This document shows, piece by piece, positions 38,373 through 45,952 of a DNA stretch of 54,265 nt (position 1 is its first letter; every line of letters starts with the position of its first letter). A model generated the notes under the pieces. That model was not told where the DNA came from and made no database searches. It saw nothing but the letters and a program-made list of their open reading frames with translations. Source of the stretch: an uncultured Prevotellaceae bacterium (GTDB lineage: Bacteria > Bacteroidota > Bacteroidia > Bacteroidales > Bacteroidaceae); contig CACXVS010000032.1 in NCBI GenBank assembly GCA_902771155.1, forward strand, positions 1 to 54,265, in the 5' to 3' direction. The translations under genes were made by a program, and so were the position numbers.

Positions 38373-40832
38373 ATGGCTAAAAAAAGAATCGATAAAAAGG
38401 TAAAAAAGAGTTCGGGTCGTTCTTGGTTCTCGAGCATCATCAATATATTCCACAACGAGAAGTTCAACTTTGTCATTGGCATCTTGCTGGTTGTCATTGC
38501 CGTTTACCTGACGTTGGCTTTTGTGTCCTATCTGTCGACAGGATCGGCTGATCAGAGTCTGATAGAATCGCCGAAAGAGGGTGAGATTATGAACGAGCAT
38601 CATGAGTTTGCCAACACCTGTGGTAGTCTCGGTGCCTACGCTTCCTGGTATTTCGTCAAGCGTTGCTTCGGTCTGCCTGCCTTCCTGATTCCTTTGTTTA
38701 TCCTGTTGCTTGGCATTCACATGATACGTGCCTATAAGGTGAATCTGATAAAGTGGTTCCTGGCATTGATGATTCTCATGATTTGGGCCTCCATCACACT
38801 GGCCAAGTTCCTCGCACCCTTCTTTACCAATTCTTGTTATAGTCCTGGTGGAGATCACGGTTTGTACATCTGTCAGTATATCGAGAACTTCGTAGGTGCG
38901 CCGGGTTTAACGGCCATCCTTGGTCTGGTAGCCATTGCCTTCCTTACCTATCTTAGTGCAGAAACCATCTTCATTATTCGTAAGTTATTGAACCCCACCA
39001 AGTTCTTGGATAAGGTTAAATTTAATGTTACCACCGGGAATACGGGTGATTCGGATGATACTATGGGTGAAGAACCACAGATGGTATTCGATGATCCGGC
39101 TTCTCAGGAAATAGAATTCAAGGATAATGGTGAGGCTGTTGTCATTGACGAGGGTTATAAGCACGAAGACATAGTGAAACCTATTAAGACGACAAAACCC
39201 CGTAACGACAAAGACGATGATATCCAGATGGAGGTTGAGTTGGCTGAAGGTGACGATGAAACGGCGAAAGGTAAGACCTTAGCGCCTAAATCACTTGACG
39301 ACATGGAGCCTTATGACCCCAAGCGCGACCTTGAGAACTATAAGTACCCCACCCTCGACCTGCTGAAGAAATACGATAACGACGGCAAGCCCTATATCGA
39401 TATGGCTGAGCAGACGGCCAACAAGAATCGTATTGTCGAGGTGTTGCGCACTTTTGGCGTTGAAATCAGCAGTATCAAGGCCACTGTCGGTCCTACCATC
39501 ACCCTTTACGAGATAACGCTGGCACCAGGTGTCCGTATTTCGAAGGTGAAGAATCTGGAAGACGACATTGCCCTCTCACTGGCTGCTCTTGGCATTCGTA
39601 TCATTGCTCCGATACCAGGAAAGGGTACTGTGGGTATTGAGGTGCCAAATGCCAAGCCCTCGATTGTGTCGATGGAATCGATACTTAATTCCAAGAAATT
39701 CCAGGAAGCCCAGATGGAACTGCCCTGTGCTGTGGGTAAGACCATCACCAACGAGGTGTTTATGTTCGACCTCGCCAAGGCCCCTCACCTGCTCGTGGCT
39801 GGTGCTACCGGTCAGGGTAAGTCGGTTGGCTTGAATGCCATTGTCACTTCCTTATTATATAAGAAGCATCCGGCAGAATTGAAGATAGTGCTTGTGGATC
39901 CAAAGAAGGTGGAGTTCTCCATCTACAATCCGCTGATCAACCACTTCCTGGCCAAGGTGCCCGATGAGGATGCCGATCCCATCATCACTGATGTGACCAA
40001 GGTGGTGCGAACGCTGAACTCGCTCTGTAAACTGATGGATACCCGTTACGACTTGCTGAAAGAGGTCGGAGCCCGAAACATCAAGGAGTATAACAAGAAA
40101 TTCATCGACCGCAAGATTCCTCCTCGTGGAGGTCATGGCTTCATGCCTTATATTGTCGTTATCATCGATGAGTTCGGCGATTTGATCATGACGGCAGGTA
40201 AGGAAATCGAGTTGCCTATTGCCCGTATTGCCCAGTTGGCCCGTGCCGTTGGTATCCACATGGTGATAGCCACCCAGCGTCCTACCACCACGATTATTAC
40301 GGGTAACATCAAGGCCAACTTCCCTGCTCGTATTGCCTTTAAGGTCTCGGCAGGTATCGACTCGAAGACCATCCTTGACCGTACAGGTGCCCAACAGCTC
40401 ATTGGCCGAGGCGATATGCTCTTCCTCAATGGAGCTGAGCCGGTGCGTGTGCAGTGTGCCTTCGTGGACACCCCTGAGGTGGAGAGAATCAACGAATTCA
40501 TCGCTGATCAGCAGAGTTATGGCACCCCATTCGAGTTGCCTGAGCCCGATATGCCTGATTCGGATACGGGTGATGGCGGTAGCAGCAGAGATGTGGATAT
40601 GCAGCATATCGATCCGCTCTTTGAGGATGCGGCCCGGTTGATTGTTCGTGAGCAGAGTGGCTCTACCTCTCTCATCCAGCGAAAGTTCGCCATTGGCTAC
40701 AACCGTGCCGGTCGTCTGATGGACCAGTTGGAGAAGGCTGGTGTCGTAGGTTCGGCCATGGGTTCAAAGCCCCGTGAGGTGATGATCCAGGACGAAGTGA
40801 GTCTGAATAATCTTTTAAGCAGTTTAAGATAA
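38373..40832 (+). CDS. ftsK: FtsK/SpoIIIE DNA translocase
   Basis: This 819-residue cell-division DNA pump has an N-terminal basic stretch and about four transmembrane segments (first 200 residues), then an acidic linker (about 210-320). The RecA-like motor has Walker A GATGQGKS (477-484), Walker B VIIDEFGDLIM and VIATQRPTTTIITGNIKANFP. The C-terminal winged-helix gamma domain (DPLFEDAARLIVREQSGS...SLIQRKFAIGYNRAGRLMDQLE) recognises KOPS-like sites and activates XerCD. The start at 38373 (MAKKRIDKK) is chosen because the longer frame contains the promoter. Its stop overlaps the lolA-like ATG by one base. Confidence 0.95.
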   Translation: MAKKRIDKKVKKSSGRSWFSSIINIFHNEKFNFVIGILLVVIAVYLTLAFVSYLSTGSADQSLIESPKEGEIMNEHHEFANTCGSLGAYASWYFVKRCFGLPAFLIPLFILLLGIHMIRAYKVNLIKWFLALMILMIWASITLAKFLAPFFTNSCYSPGGDHGLYICQYIENFVGAPGLTAILGLVAIAFLTYLSAETIFIIRKLLNPTKFLDKVKFNVTTGNTGDSDDTMGEEPQMVFDDPASQEIEFKDNGEAVVIDEGYKHEDIVKPIKTTKPRNDKDDDIQMEVELAEGDDETAKGKTLAPKSLDDMEPYDPKRDLENYKYPTLDLLKKYDNDGKPYIDMAEQTANKNRIVEVLRTFGVEISSIKATVGPTITLYEITLAPGVRISKVKNLEDDIALSLAALGIRIIAPIPGKGTVGIEVPNAKPSIVSMESILNSKKFQEAQMELPCAVGKTITNEVFMFDLAKAPHLLVAGATGQGKSVGLNAIVTSLLYKKHPAELKIVLVDPKKVEFSIYNPLINHFLAKVPDEDADPIITDVTKVVRTLNSLCKLMDTRYDLLKEVGARNIKEYNKKFIDRKIPPRGGHGFMPYIVVIIDEFGDLIMTAGKEIELPIARIAQLARAVGIHMVIATQRPTTTIITGNIKANFPARIAFKVSAGIDSKTILDRTGAQQLIGRGDMLFLNGAEPVRVQCAFVDTPEVERINEFIADQQSYGTPFELPEPDMPDSDTGDGGSSRDVDMQHIDPLFEDAARLIVREQSGSTSLIQRKFAIGYNRAGRLMDQLEKAGVVGSAMGSKPREVMIQDEVSLNNLLSSLR

Positions 40833-41428
40833 TGAAAAGGATTTGTTTTCTGATAACAACGGTACTCTTCAGTACCATCGCTTTTGCCCAGACGGCTAAG
40901 AGCGTGCTCGACAAGGCCGCAGCAAATATCACGGTGAAATCGGGCGTTCAGGCCCAATTCAAGATGTCGGGCAGTATGGGTAATACCAGTGGTACGATAG
41001 CCGTTAAGGGACGTAAGTTTCATGCCACCACGCCTCAGGCCATCGTGTGGTTTGACGGCAAGACGCAGTGGACCTATATGAAGAACAACGACGAGGTTAA
41101 CGTGACCACTCCCACCGAGTCGCAGTTGCAGGCTATCAATCCCTACAACTTCATTAACCTCTACAAGAATGGCTATACCGCTACGCTGAACAAGTCGGGT
41201 AAGGACTTCGTCGTCCATCTCACTGCATCCTCAAAGGACAAGAAGATCCGTGAGTTGTTTATCACCGTCAACAAGAGTTCCTACCATCCTACACAGGTGA
41301 AACTCCTGCAAGGAACCAAGTGGACGATTTTCGATATCACCGACCTCAAGAAGCAGAACATTGCCGACGCGCAGTTCCGTTTCAACGCCAAAGATTATCC
41401 ACAAGCAGAAGTAATTGATTTAAGATGA
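40832..41428 (+). CDS. lolA: LolA-like outer-membrane lipoprotein carrier
   Basis: This 198-residue periplasmic protein has a signal peptide (1-19, cleaved after AFAQ). SVLDKAAANI...GVQAQFKMSG, GRKFHATTPQAIVWFDGKTQWTYMKNNDEVNV and the repeated beta-strand pattern match the half-open barrel of LolA, which carries lipoproteins across the periplasm. It is directly coupled to ftsK (TAATG) and to the membrane-protein gene (four-base overlap). ftsK-lolA adjacency is common in bacteria and supports the call. Confidence 0.85.
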   Translation: MKRICFLITTVLFSTIAFAQTAKSVLDKAAANITVKSGVQAQFKMSGSMGNTSGTIAVKGRKFHATTPQAIVWFDGKTQWTYMKNNDEVNVTTPTESQLQAINPYNFINLYKNGYTATLNKSGKDFVVHLTASSKDKKIRELFITVNKSSYHPTQVKLLQGTKWTIFDITDLKKQNIADAQFRFNAKDYPQAEVIDLR

Positions 41429-42906
41429 ATAAGCTACAGTTATACAGACTATTAAAAAAAAATACAAACCTTAGCTATAAGCGCAGTCCGGTCTTTGAAC
41501 AGAACAAGTGGGCCAAGGCTCTGATCTACTTTGGTGGAGCCCTCTTTGCCCTATACCTTATATTATATGGTATCATCATCGCCATGACGGCCGATGGTGA
41601 GGCAGGGCGCATGATCTCTGTGATGCCCATCATCATGGTGATCGATTTCCTGTTGCGGTTCATCGTCCAGACCACGCCTGGTATGATGGTGAAGCCCTAC
41701 ATCCTGCAACCCATCTCGCGCTACACGGCCATCGAGTGTTTTCTGGTTTCATCGCATCTCAGTGGGTACAATTTCCTGTGGCTGGCCATGTTTATTCCCT
41801 ACTCCATCATTATCCTCTTCGCAGGAGCAGGGTTCTGGTTGGTTCTGGCCGAATTGATCGCCTCTTTGCTGCTCATCATGCTCAACAGTCAGATCTATCT
41901 GTTCTTCCGTACGCTCATCAACCGAAAGGTGCTTTGGTTCATCCCAGCCTTGGCCTTTTACCTCATCCCCTTTACCCCAGTGCTCATTAACTGGAAAAAG
42001 AGTGCGTTCGAGAAGTTGCTCGATGCCTATGCCGCATTTGGCAGTAGTTGCTATCTGATACCCGTGGTATTGCTGTTGATCGTGGGGTTGTTCTTCGTCA
42101 ACCGTTATTTCCAGTTCAAGTATGTGTATGAGGAGATATCGAGAAAAGACGAGCGCGCCCTGAAGCATGTGTCGCAGTTTGCCTTCCTCAATCGCTTTGG
42201 ACTGATTGGCGAGTACCTGAAGATCGAACTGAAGTCGAACATCCGCAACAAGACCATGCGTAGCCGTTGCATCATGAGTCTCGCACTGATTGTGGTCTTC
42301 TCATCACTGATAGCCTACACCTCGATCTACGACAACCGGTTTATGATCAACTTCTGGTGTCTCTACTGCTTTGCCATCTATAGTGTCTCATGTCTGGTGA
42401 AGATTATGGGTCAGGAAGGCAACTACATCGATCTGCTGATGACCCACAAGGAGAACATCATCCACTTGCTCAAGGCAAAGTTCTGGTTTTATACCGCCAT
42501 TCTGCTCGTACCGTTCGTGGTGATGCTCCCGGCAGTGTTTACGGGCAAGTTCACCCTTCTCATGCTGTTGGCCTACATGTCGATAACGGCCGGCCTGCTC
42601 CACTTCCTCATCTTCCAGTTGGCCGTGTATAACAAGCAGACCCTGCCCCTTCAGCAGAAGGTGACGGCCAAGGGAAACTTTGAGAACGGCATGCAGATTG
42701 TGATCGAGATGGTGGCCCTCTTCGGTCCTGGCGTCATCGCAGCCGTCGGTTTTGTGACCATCGGTGAAACGGGCACTTTCATCTTCATGACGGTGTTGGG
42801 ACTGGCCTTTATCGTCACCCATCCGCTCTGGATACGCAACATCTACAACCGCATGATGAAGCGCCGTTACGAGAACCTTGAAGGCTTCCACGCCACTGCC
42901 CAATAA
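41425..42906 (+). CDS. multi-pass membrane protein (DUF5687-like)
   Basis: This 493-residue protein has about 12 hydrophobic segments in two sets and a basic cytoplasmic N-terminus (LLKKNTNLSYKRSPVFEQNKW). The layout resembles Bacteroidetes DUF5687 proteins, which look like ABC-2 type permeases. No ATPase gene is beside it. It ends the ftsK-lolA-membrane-protein operon. No function can be assigned from motifs. Confidence 0.7.
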   Translation: MNKLQLYRLLKKNTNLSYKRSPVFEQNKWAKALIYFGGALFALYLILYGIIIAMTADGEAGRMISVMPIIMVIDFLLRFIVQTTPGMMVKPYILQPISRYTAIECFLVSSHLSGYNFLWLAMFIPYSIIILFAGAGFWLVLAELIASLLLIMLNSQIYLFFRTLINRKVLWFIPALAFYLIPFTPVLINWKKSAFEKLLDAYAAFGSSCYLIPVVLLLIVGLFFVNRYFQFKYVYEEISRKDERALKHVSQFAFLNRFGLIGEYLKIELKSNIRNKTMRSRCIMSLALIVVFSSLIAYTSIYDNRFMINFWCLYCFAIYSVSCLVKIMGQEGNYIDLLMTHKENIIHLLKAKFWFYTAILLVPFVVMLPAVFTGKFTLLMLLAYMSITAGLLHFLIFQLAVYNKQTLPLQQKVTAKGNFENGMQIVIEMVALFGPGVIAAVGFVTIGETGTFIFMTVLGLAFIVTHPLWIRNIYNRMMKRRYENLEGFHATAQ

Positions 42907-42934
42907 ACTTTTTCGGAAGAAAATCCCCAAAAAG

Positions 42935-42966
42935 TTTGGTGGTATCAAAAAAAGTGTGTACCTTTG
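42935..42966 (+). promoter_or_regulatory. consensus promoter of the tRNA cluster
   Basis: TTTG (42935-42938), a 20-base spacer and TACCTTTG (42959-42966) lie 21 bases before the first tRNA. It is a perfect Bacteroidetes promoter. Confidence 0.88.
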
Positions 42967-42987
42967 CACCCGCTAACGAAAAAGGAT

Positions 42988-43060
42988 GCACCCGTAGCTC
43001 AGTTGGTAGAGCACCTGACTCTTAATCAGGGTGTCCAGGGTTCGAGCCCCTGCGGGTGTA
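42988..43060 (+). tRNA. tRNA-Lys (CTT)
   Basis: This is a full cloverleaf. The acceptor GCACCCG pairs with CGGGTGT (with a first-position G-U), the anticodon stem CCTGA/TCAGG holds loop CTCTTAA with anticodon CTT, and the T-arm is CAGGG TTCGAGC CCCTG. CCA is not encoded. Confidence 0.93.
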
Positions 43061-43106
43061 CAAAGAGGAGGAATACAAAACCTCCTTTCTTTTTGAAAGA
43101 GAGCAT

Positions 43107-43179
43107 GCGCTTGTAGCTCAGTTGGTAGAGCACCTGACTCTTAATCAGGGTGTCCAGGGTTCGACCCCCTGCAGGCGTA
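43107..43179 (+). tRNA. tRNA-Lys (CTT), second copy
   Basis: It has the same anticodon arm as the previous tRNA, with acceptor GCGCTTG/CAGGCGT (two wobble pairs) and T-loop TTCGACC. It is a diverged tandem duplicate 46 bases downstream. Confidence 0.9.
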
Positions 43180-43195
43180 CGAAAGACAAGAGGTT

Positions 43196-43268
<73 letters not shown>

Positions 43269-43296
43269 CAAGCGTAATCAGATATCTTATTTACAT

Positions 43297-43367
43297 GCGG
43301 AATTAGCACATCGGTAGTGCACGGGCTTCCCAAGCCTGGGAGGCGGGTTCGATTCCCGTATTCCGCT
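43297..43367 (+). tRNA. tRNA-Gly (CCC)
   Basis: The acceptor GCGGAAT pairs with ATTCCGC. The anticodon stem CGGGC/GCCTG holds loop TTCCCAA with anticodon CCC. The T-arm is GCGGG TTCGATT CCCGT. It is the last of the four-tRNA cluster. Confidence 0.9.
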
Positions 43368-43384
43368 CTGTGTGGAGGTGGGTG

Positions 43385-43455
43385 CTTCGTTGGGCATCCT
43401 TATCCTCGCTATGCCCCTAAAACAACGAAGACTGGATCCCATCTCTGAGATCCAG
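43385..43455. terminator. double hairpin between the tRNA cluster and the converging gene
   Basis: CTTCGTT/AACGAAG (43385-43391 with 43424-43430) with inner GGGCAT/ATGCCC, then CTGGATC/GATCCAG (43432-43438 with 43449-43455). The second hairpin is followed on the minus strand by a T-rich stretch, so it probably ends the gene at 43492. Confidence 0.7.
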
Positions 43456-43491
43456 CCTCGATAAAATGATAAAAAATCAATCAGTGTATTC

Positions 43492-44001
43492 TTATTCGTA
43501 ATACTCAATCTTACGAGTGGTAACCATCTCCTGACCCATCATAGATGAGGTGCGGCTGATCCAGTTGCCGTGGTCGTCGAGCTTGATGTCGGTATATTTC
43601 TGCTCCATCTCCTGACCACCCATGTCGATCTTGACACCTGTGGCAACGCCGTTCTCGTCGTACACATTGGTCATCTTCAGCTCGTTGCCCATCACTTCGA
43701 GCACCTGACCCTTCAGCTGGCCGTTCTCCCATACGAACTTGATTTCAGAGCTCTGGCCCTGCATGTTCATCTTAGCCGACTGGATATAGCCATCAGCATC
43801 ATACTTGGCATCAGAGATGTCGCCGGAAACGATCTTTCCATCCTCAGAGAACTGGTAGGTACGATCCATACCCATCATCGAAACGGTTAGTGACTTTACA
43901 GCGCCCTTGGCCTCGTTGGCTTCAGCGTCGTGGAACTTTGTTTGAGCCTGCATGGCAAAAGGCATAGCCATCATGGCAAGCAACATAAATACTTTCTTCA
44001 T
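43492..44001 (-). CDS. secreted protein of unknown function
   Basis: This 169-residue protein has a signal peptide (1-20, cleaved at AMQAQT). The mature part is built of short beta-rich segments such as YQFSEDGKIVSG, KYDADGYIQSA, NVYDENGVATGVKI and KLDDHGNWISRT. These alternate in a way that recalls RHS/YD-like or YwqK-like repeat proteins. I cannot name a family. It has its own consensus promoter and is alone on its strand. Confidence 0.72.
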   Translation of the reverse strand: MKKVFMLLAMMAMPFAMQAQTKFHDAEANEAKGAVKSLTVSMMGMDRTYQFSEDGKIVSGDISDAKYDADGYIQSAKMNMQGQSSEIKFVWENGQLKGQVLEVMGNELKMTNVYDENGVATGVKIDMGGQEMEQKYTDIKLDDHGNWISRTSSMMGQEMVTTRKIEYYE

Positions 44002-44039
44002 ACTAAAAAGGTTTTGGTTTGTAATGAATTTTATCGCTG

Positions 44040-44070
44040 CAAAAGTAGTGAATCTTTTTCAAACCACAAA
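44040..44070 (-). promoter_or_regulatory. promoter of the secreted-protein gene
   Basis: On the minus strand TTTG (44067-44070), a 19-base spacer and TACTTTTG (44040-44047) lie 38 bases before the ATG at 44001. Confidence 0.8.
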
Positions 44071-44111
44071 ACTTTTTACCTTATTTATTATATAGTTTCA
44101 CATTTATTTTG

Positions 44112-44119
44112 TACTTTTG
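44112..44119 (+). promoter_or_regulatory. -7 box of the SDR gene
   Basis: TACTTTTG fits the consensus and lies inside the over-long open frame from 44109. It supports the start at 44142. Confidence 0.7.
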
Positions 44120-44141
44120 CATTCAAATAAGGATCCAATAT

Positions 44142-44897
44142 ATGAAGAAGATTGTACTCATTACAGGCGCTACGAGCGGCATAGGGCTGGCTTGTGCAAA
44201 GAAGTTCGCTGAGAATGGCGACAAACTGATACTGACGGGTCGCAATGCCCGTAGGCTGGTTGAAATCAAGCAGGAGCTCACCGATATGGGCGCCGAGGTA
44301 ATCACCCTGGTGTTCGACGTGAGAGACGGTGCGGCCTCCAAGAGTGCCTTCGACAACCTGTCGGGCGAGTGGCAGAAGATCGACGTGCTGGTGAACAATG
44401 CAGGTCTCGCCCTGGGCCTCGAACCCGAATACGAGATGAACCCCGACGACTGGGACACGATGATCGACACCAATATCAAGGGCCTGCTCACGATGACACG
44501 CCTCGTGGTGCCGGGTATGGTGGAGCGCAATAGCGGTCATATCATCAATATCGGTTCGGTGGCTGGCGATGCAGCCTATAAGGGGGGCAACGTGTATTGC
44601 GCCACGAAGGCAGCTGTGAAGGCGCTTAGCGACGGACTCCGCATCGATGTGGCTGATACGGCCATCAGAGTGACCAACCTGAAGCCCGGACTCGTGGAGA
44701 CCAACTTCAGCAACGTGCGCTTCCGTGGAGATACCGAGCGCGCAGCCAATGTGTATCAGGGCATCAAACCCCTCACGGGCGACGACATCGCCGACGTGGC
44801 CGTCTATGCCGCCAACGCCCCTGCCCACGTTCAGATAGCCGAAGTGCTCATCCTTGCCACCCATCAGGCCAGTGGCAGCGTCATCGTCAGGAAATAA
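44142..44897 (+). CDS. short-chain dehydrogenase/reductase (YdfG type)
   Basis: This 251-residue classical SDR has the NAD(P) loop TGATSGIG near residue 9, the NNAG motif (VLVNNAGLALG), and the catalytic Ser-Tyr-Lys set (NIGSVAGDAAYKGGNVYCATKAA). The Arg in LTGRNARR after strand 2 suggests NADP. The PGLVETNFSNVRFRGD end resembles YdfG, an NADP-dependent 3-hydroxy acid (L-allo-threonine/serine) dehydrogenase. The physiological substrate is uncertain. The start at MKKIVLITG follows the promoter. Confidence 0.9.
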   Translation: MKKIVLITGATSGIGLACAKKFAENGDKLILTGRNARRLVEIKQELTDMGAEVITLVFDVRDGAASKSAFDNLSGEWQKIDVLVNNAGLALGLEPEYEMNPDDWDTMIDTNIKGLLTMTRLVVPGMVERNSGHIINIGSVAGDAAYKGGNVYCATKAAVKALSDGLRIDVADTAIRVTNLKPGLVETNFSNVRFRGDTERAANVYQGIKPLTGDDIADVAVYAANAPAHVQIAEVLILATHQASGSVIVRK

Positions 44898-44911
44898 ACA
44901 ATACCAACAAT

Positions 44912-45430
44912 ATGCGTATGAAAAGACTAACCATCAGCCTCCTGATGCTCATTGCCATCAGTGCACAAGGATTTGCAGCCGACCTGCTCGGCAAGTGGAA
45001 AACCGTCATCGAAGACGAGGGCACCAGCATCCCCTGCGTGATGACCATCACGAAGACCGACCTGCTCTTCACGGTCAACATGAAAGAAGACGACGAGGAG
45101 ATGGGAACCATCTCGGCCAGCATCAACGTACCCGGCACCTACACCCGTCAGGGCGACAAGATGAAAGTCAACCTCAAGAAAGATGACATCTCCATCAAAC
45201 TCGAGGACTTCAAGCCCAAAGACGAGGAACTGAAGAAGATGATGGACGAGAGTCCTGAGACCAGAGAAAGCCTCATTGCTATGGTTGAGGGCGTCATTGG
45301 GGTCTATAAGAACCAGTTGGCCGACGAATCCTTCATCGATGGCGAGCTGACCATCAAGTCCATCACCTCCACCACCCTCACCCTCGCCGATGACGACGGA
45401 ACGGAGATCGTCTTCACCCGAGTCAAGTGA
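44912..45430 (+). CDS. secreted lipocalin-like protein of unknown function
   Basis: This 172-residue protein has a signal peptide (about 1-22, ISAQGFAA). The mature start DLLGKWKTVIEDEGTSI and the end STTLTLADDDGTEIVFTRVK resemble lipocalin-like/DUF4923-type domains common in Bacteroidetes. The middle is rich in Lys, Asp and Glu. It follows the SDR gene by 14 bases and may be cotranscribed. Confidence 0.7.
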   Translation: MRMKRLTISLLMLIAISAQGFAADLLGKWKTVIEDEGTSIPCVMTITKTDLLFTVNMKEDDEEMGTISASINVPGTYTRQGDKMKVNLKKDDISIKLEDFKPKDEELKKMMDESPETRESLIAMVEGVIGVYKNQLADESFIDGELTIKSITSTTLTLADDDGTEIVFTRVK

Positions 45431-45766
45431 GAACCATCCGAAGGCAATCCCGTCCAGGGGCATCAAACAAAAACAGGGCGCGCATCAACTGCGGGCCCTG
45501 CTTCCTTCAAAAACCATTAATCAAAATCATTAATAAACCATTAAACCAATAAACTTAAAAACCTAACCACATTAAAATTAGTAGCAAAAATCGAGACTAG
45601 TATGTTATCGAGAGCAAAGGTAGGATGATTTCCGCTCACCACCAAAAAATTCCGCCTATTCCTTCCCCACTTGTTGCGACACAAGCCCCCTCACGCGACA
45701 AACCGCCCTCACCACCCTCCATTCCTGTCGCATCCTCCCCCAAAATCTGACACTGTCATTTGTCAG
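45431..45766. other. gene-free stretch with a hairpin and A- and C-rich blocks
   Basis: The stretch from 45431 to the terminator region has no credible gene. CAGGGC/GCCCTG (45474-45479 with 45495-45500) forms a hairpin after the lipocalin-like gene. Then comes an A-rich block with repeated ATTAA (45510-45590) and a C-rich block (45680-45745). A short inverted repeat with CTGACA/TGTCAG lies at 45747-45766. Confidence 0.6.
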
Positions 45767-45877
45767 AATTGTCAGAAAGTTGATGTGAGTGCGTACTCAA
45801 ACAAAACATATCCCTGAACCTTTTCGGGGCTCAGGGATATATTGTTAAACGTATAAAGCTCACTTAATCACGACCTT
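45767..45877. repeat. 3'-flank repeat shared with 49332-49440
   Basis: About 110 bases downstream of the 45.9-kb gene closely match the 3' flank and last codons of the BspA gene at 49424. The shared part runs from TTGTCAGAAAGTTGATGTGAG to the stop-codon segment CTCACTT. Both contain the terminator hairpin. The duplication includes the 3' region of paralogous genes. Confidence 0.85.
45808..45840 (-). terminator. terminator of the 45.9-kb secreted-protein gene
   Basis: ATATCCCTGA (45808-45817) pairs with TCAGGGATAT (45831-45840), with CC/GG pairs extending the stem. On the minus strand it is followed by a T-rich run. Confidence 0.85.
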
Positions 45878-45952
45878 GAACTGCGTTCGAGCTCGTTTAC
45901 GTTCGGAAGAGTTAAAGCGAGCTTAACTCTTCCCTCACTTAATCACGACCTT
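45859..45952 (-). repeat. stop-codon-duplicating element at the 45.9-kb gene
   Basis: The 19 bases over the stop codon (45934-45952) are repeated exactly at 45859-45877, 75 bases downstream in the gene sense. Between them lie a perfect 11-pair hairpin (GGAAGAGTTAA/TTAACTCTTCC) with loop GCTCGCT, the core TTCCGAACGT (45899-45908) and its extension to 45875. The paralogous flank at 49424 has the same surroundings without the 75 bases. Confidence 0.75.

Noticed and set aside
39855..40607. 250-codon minus-strand frame opposite ftsK
   Set aside because: It lies over the conserved FtsK motor domain and has no independent features.
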